Origin: Legionella anisa
Lineage (GTDB): Bacteria; Pseudomonadota; Gammaproteobacteria; Legionellales; Legionellaceae
Direction of reading: 5' to 3'
Assembly (NCBI RefSeq): GCF_001467525.1
Contig: NZ_LNXS01000037.1
Location: 1-64,000, forward strand
Length of the DNA stretch: 64,000 nucleotides
Shown: positions 62,599 to 64,000 of the stretch, piece after piece
How the letters are laid out: each line of letters starts with the position of its first letter
How positions within the stretch are numbered: position 1 is the first letter of the stretch
Program-made: the position numbers and the translations under genes
Notes under the pieces: model-generated
What the model saw: the letters and a program-made list of their open reading frames with translations, nothing else
The model's database searches: none
Told to the model about the DNA's origin: nothing

Positions 62599-63948
62599 TT
62601 ACATTTTTTCCAGAACTTCATGCAAATATTTAACAGGTTCGATAACCATTGAAGAATTAGATTGCTTGGGGGCATTGGCAAAAGGCACTATAGCACGCTT
62701 AAACCCATGTTTTGCTGCTTCTTTTAATCGTTCTTGCCCACTTTGTACCGGTCTGATTTCACCAGCAAGACCCACTTCGCCAAAAATAATGGTTTCCCGG
62801 TCAAAGATCCGATTGCGTAAACTGGATACCACAGCAGCTAATAATGCCAAATCGGAGCCTGTTTCGGTTACCTTTACACCGCCCACTACATTAATGAAAA
62901 TATCTTGATCATAAGTAGCAATTCCTCCATGTCGATGTAAGACAGCAAGTAAAATGGCCAAACGATTGGACTCAAGACCAACTGTGACCCGTTTGGATTG
63001 TTGTCCATGTGCTTCATCAACCAGCGCTTGTACTTCAACCAACATGGGGCGTGATCCTTCCCAAGTCACCATAACCGCACTCCCTGAAGTAGGCTCTGGT
63101 TGACGCGATAAAAAAATCGCCGAGGGGTTAGCCACTTCTTTTAAACCTTTATCGGTCATGGCAAATACGCCCAATTCATTGACTGCACCAAAACGGTTTT
63201 TAATGGCACGAATCACTCGAAAACGGCTGTCACTTTGACCTTCAAAATATAAAACACTATCCACCATGTGCTCTAAAACTCGCGGCCCGGCTAAGGCGCC
63301 CTCTTTCGTTACATGTCCCACAAGAAATACCGCGGTTTGAGTCAGTTTGGCAAAACGAACTAATTGGGCTGCTGATTCACGCACTTGACTTACTCCACCC
63401 GGAGCAGAACTTATGGTTTCCGTGAAAATCGTTTGAATCGAGTCAATCACAATCACTTTGGGGTTTTCCTTTTGCGTTTGCGCGATAATTGATTCGACTT
63501 GTGTTTCAGCTAAAAGTCTTAAACCGGCCAAAGGCAACCCCAGGCGTTTGGCTCGCATAGCTACTTGTTGCAAAGATTCCTCACCCGTTACATATAAAAC
63601 AGTCTCCTGCATAGAAAGATTAGCCAAAGTCTGCAATAACAAAGTGGACTTGCCAATACCTGGATCCCCTCCAATCAGAACTACAGAACCATACACCAAG
63701 CCACCGCCAAGCACTCTGTTAAGTTCCGATAAACCACAATCCATACGTAGTTCATTATCCATGACTACATCTTCCACAGCAGTAATTACCGAACGTTGAT
63801 TCACCCATGAGCCGCTGCGTGAATTACGATTCACTGGCATACCCTCTTCTGCAATCGAATTCCATGCGCCACAATGGGTGCATTGTCCAGCCCATTGCTT
63901 AAAAAGTGCGGCACATTGACTGCAGACAAATTGGGTTTTTGTTTTCAT
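62599..63948 (-). CDS. radA: DNA repair protein RadA (Sms)
   Basis: RadA is a RecA-like DnaB-type helicase that aids branch migration in recombinational repair and transformation. An N-terminal zinc finger (CSQC...CTHC; Cys 9, 12, 23 and 26) is followed by the Walker A motif GGDPGIGKSTLLLQ (about residue 92), Walker B VIVIDSIQTIF, the RadA-specific RAIKNRFGAVNELGVFAM, and a C-terminal Lon-protease-like domain (VGGVKVTETGSDLALLAAVVSS, IIFGEVGLAGEIRPV). 449 residues, close to E. coli (460). No strong Shine-Dalgarno is visible from the short upstream sequence. Confidence 0.96.
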   Translation of the reverse strand: MKTKTQFVCSQCAALFKQWAGQCTHCGAWNSIAEEGMPVNRNSRSGSWVNQRSVITAVEDVVMDNELRMDCGLSELNRVLGGGLVYGSVVLIGGDPGIGKSTLLLQTLANLSMQETVLYVTGEESLQQVAMRAKRLGLPLAGLRLLAETQVESIIAQTQKENPKVIVIDSIQTIFTETISSAPGGVSQVRESAAQLVRFAKLTQTAVFLVGHVTKEGALAGPRVLEHMVDSVLYFEGQSDSRFRVIRAIKNRFGAVNELGVFAMTDKGLKEVANPSAIFLSRQPEPTSGSAVMVTWEGSRPMLVEVQALVDEAHGQQSKRVTVGLESNRLAILLAVLHRHGGIATYDQDIFINVVGGVKVTETGSDLALLAAVVSSLRNRIFDRETIIFGEVGLAGEIRPVQSGQERLKEAAKHGFKRAIVPFANAPKQSNSSMVIEPVKYLHEVLEKM

Positions 63949-63976
63949 ACTTATTCCATCCGCTTTAACTTTAACT

Positions 63977-63996
63977 AGAGTCTGTTTACAGACTCT
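63977..63996. repeat. Short palindrome at the right edge
   Basis: AGAGTCTGTTTACAGACTCT pairs with itself. It shares the 'tctgttta' word with the ends of the hairpin elements at 4709 and 39173, and may be part of another such element cut by the window edge. Confidence 0.4.
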
Positions 63997-64000
63997 AATA

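Overview
The window reads as a chromosomal segment of a Legionella species, probably not L. pneumophila itself. The evidence is a low-GC gammaproteobacterial gene set, a legiolysin-type 4-hydroxyphenylpyruvate dioxygenase, three ankyrin-repeat genes (two resembling the Dot/Icm effectors AnkH/LegA3 and LegA5/AnkK), and several promoters with a tandem PmrA box, the response-regulator site that drives many Dot/Icm effector genes. No insertion sequence, phage, integrase or CRISPR array was seen.

Layout. 1-230: tail of a frameshifted DUF559 gene. 693-8061: housekeeping (glnE, rpe, slt) with an amino-acid-binding protein and a small lipoprotein. 8100-17500: an accessory island holding two divergent modules. 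Each pairs an all-helical protein on the minus strand with a ~1000-residue SF2 helicase on the plus strand. The helicases are close paralogues with matching PmrA-box promoters, leader inverted repeats and terminators. A decayed third copy of the helical gene lies in front of the first helicase. 17557-20882: DUF2165 membrane protein, ugpB, ugpQ and a periplasmic protein. 21012-25709: leucine dehydrogenase, an O-methyltransferase and tyrosine-catabolism genes (hpd, a FAH-family hydrolase, maiA). 25891-31332: asnS among unknown and effector-like genes, including a possible RasGEF-domain protein behind a PmrA box and a small protein with a C-terminal glutamate block. 31398-33318: lolCD. 33540-35069: ankyrin gene. 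35707-41305: conserved pgsA/tRNA-Gly-Cys-Leu and rluC/rne neighbourhoods. 41500-53077: alcohol dehydrogenase, an AnkH-like gene with a degenerate Smr partner, asd-aroC-prmB, smrB, rhodanese-grxC-secB-gpsA and murI. 53089-59191: a 1200-residue effector-like gene with a PmrA box, a small secreted protein and an ankyrin plus kinase-like gene. 59246-63948: pilU, an aldonolactone-oxidase-type flavoprotein and radA.

Intergenic DNA is seeded with a palindromic element (GTAGCCTGGGTG...CACCCAGGCTAC), 13 full or nearly full copies plus fragments, many with hybrid arms, and with a few ~110-140 bp hairpin elements. The most interesting content is the duplicated helicase/helical-protein module and the promoter architecture it shares with the RasGEF-like and 1200-residue genes. 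In all four promoters a 9+2+9 bp box is followed after exactly 7 bp by a -10 hexamer. This suggests several undescribed PmrA-controlled, possibly translocated, proteins. All function calls rest on sequence reading and recall of families; no database search was run.
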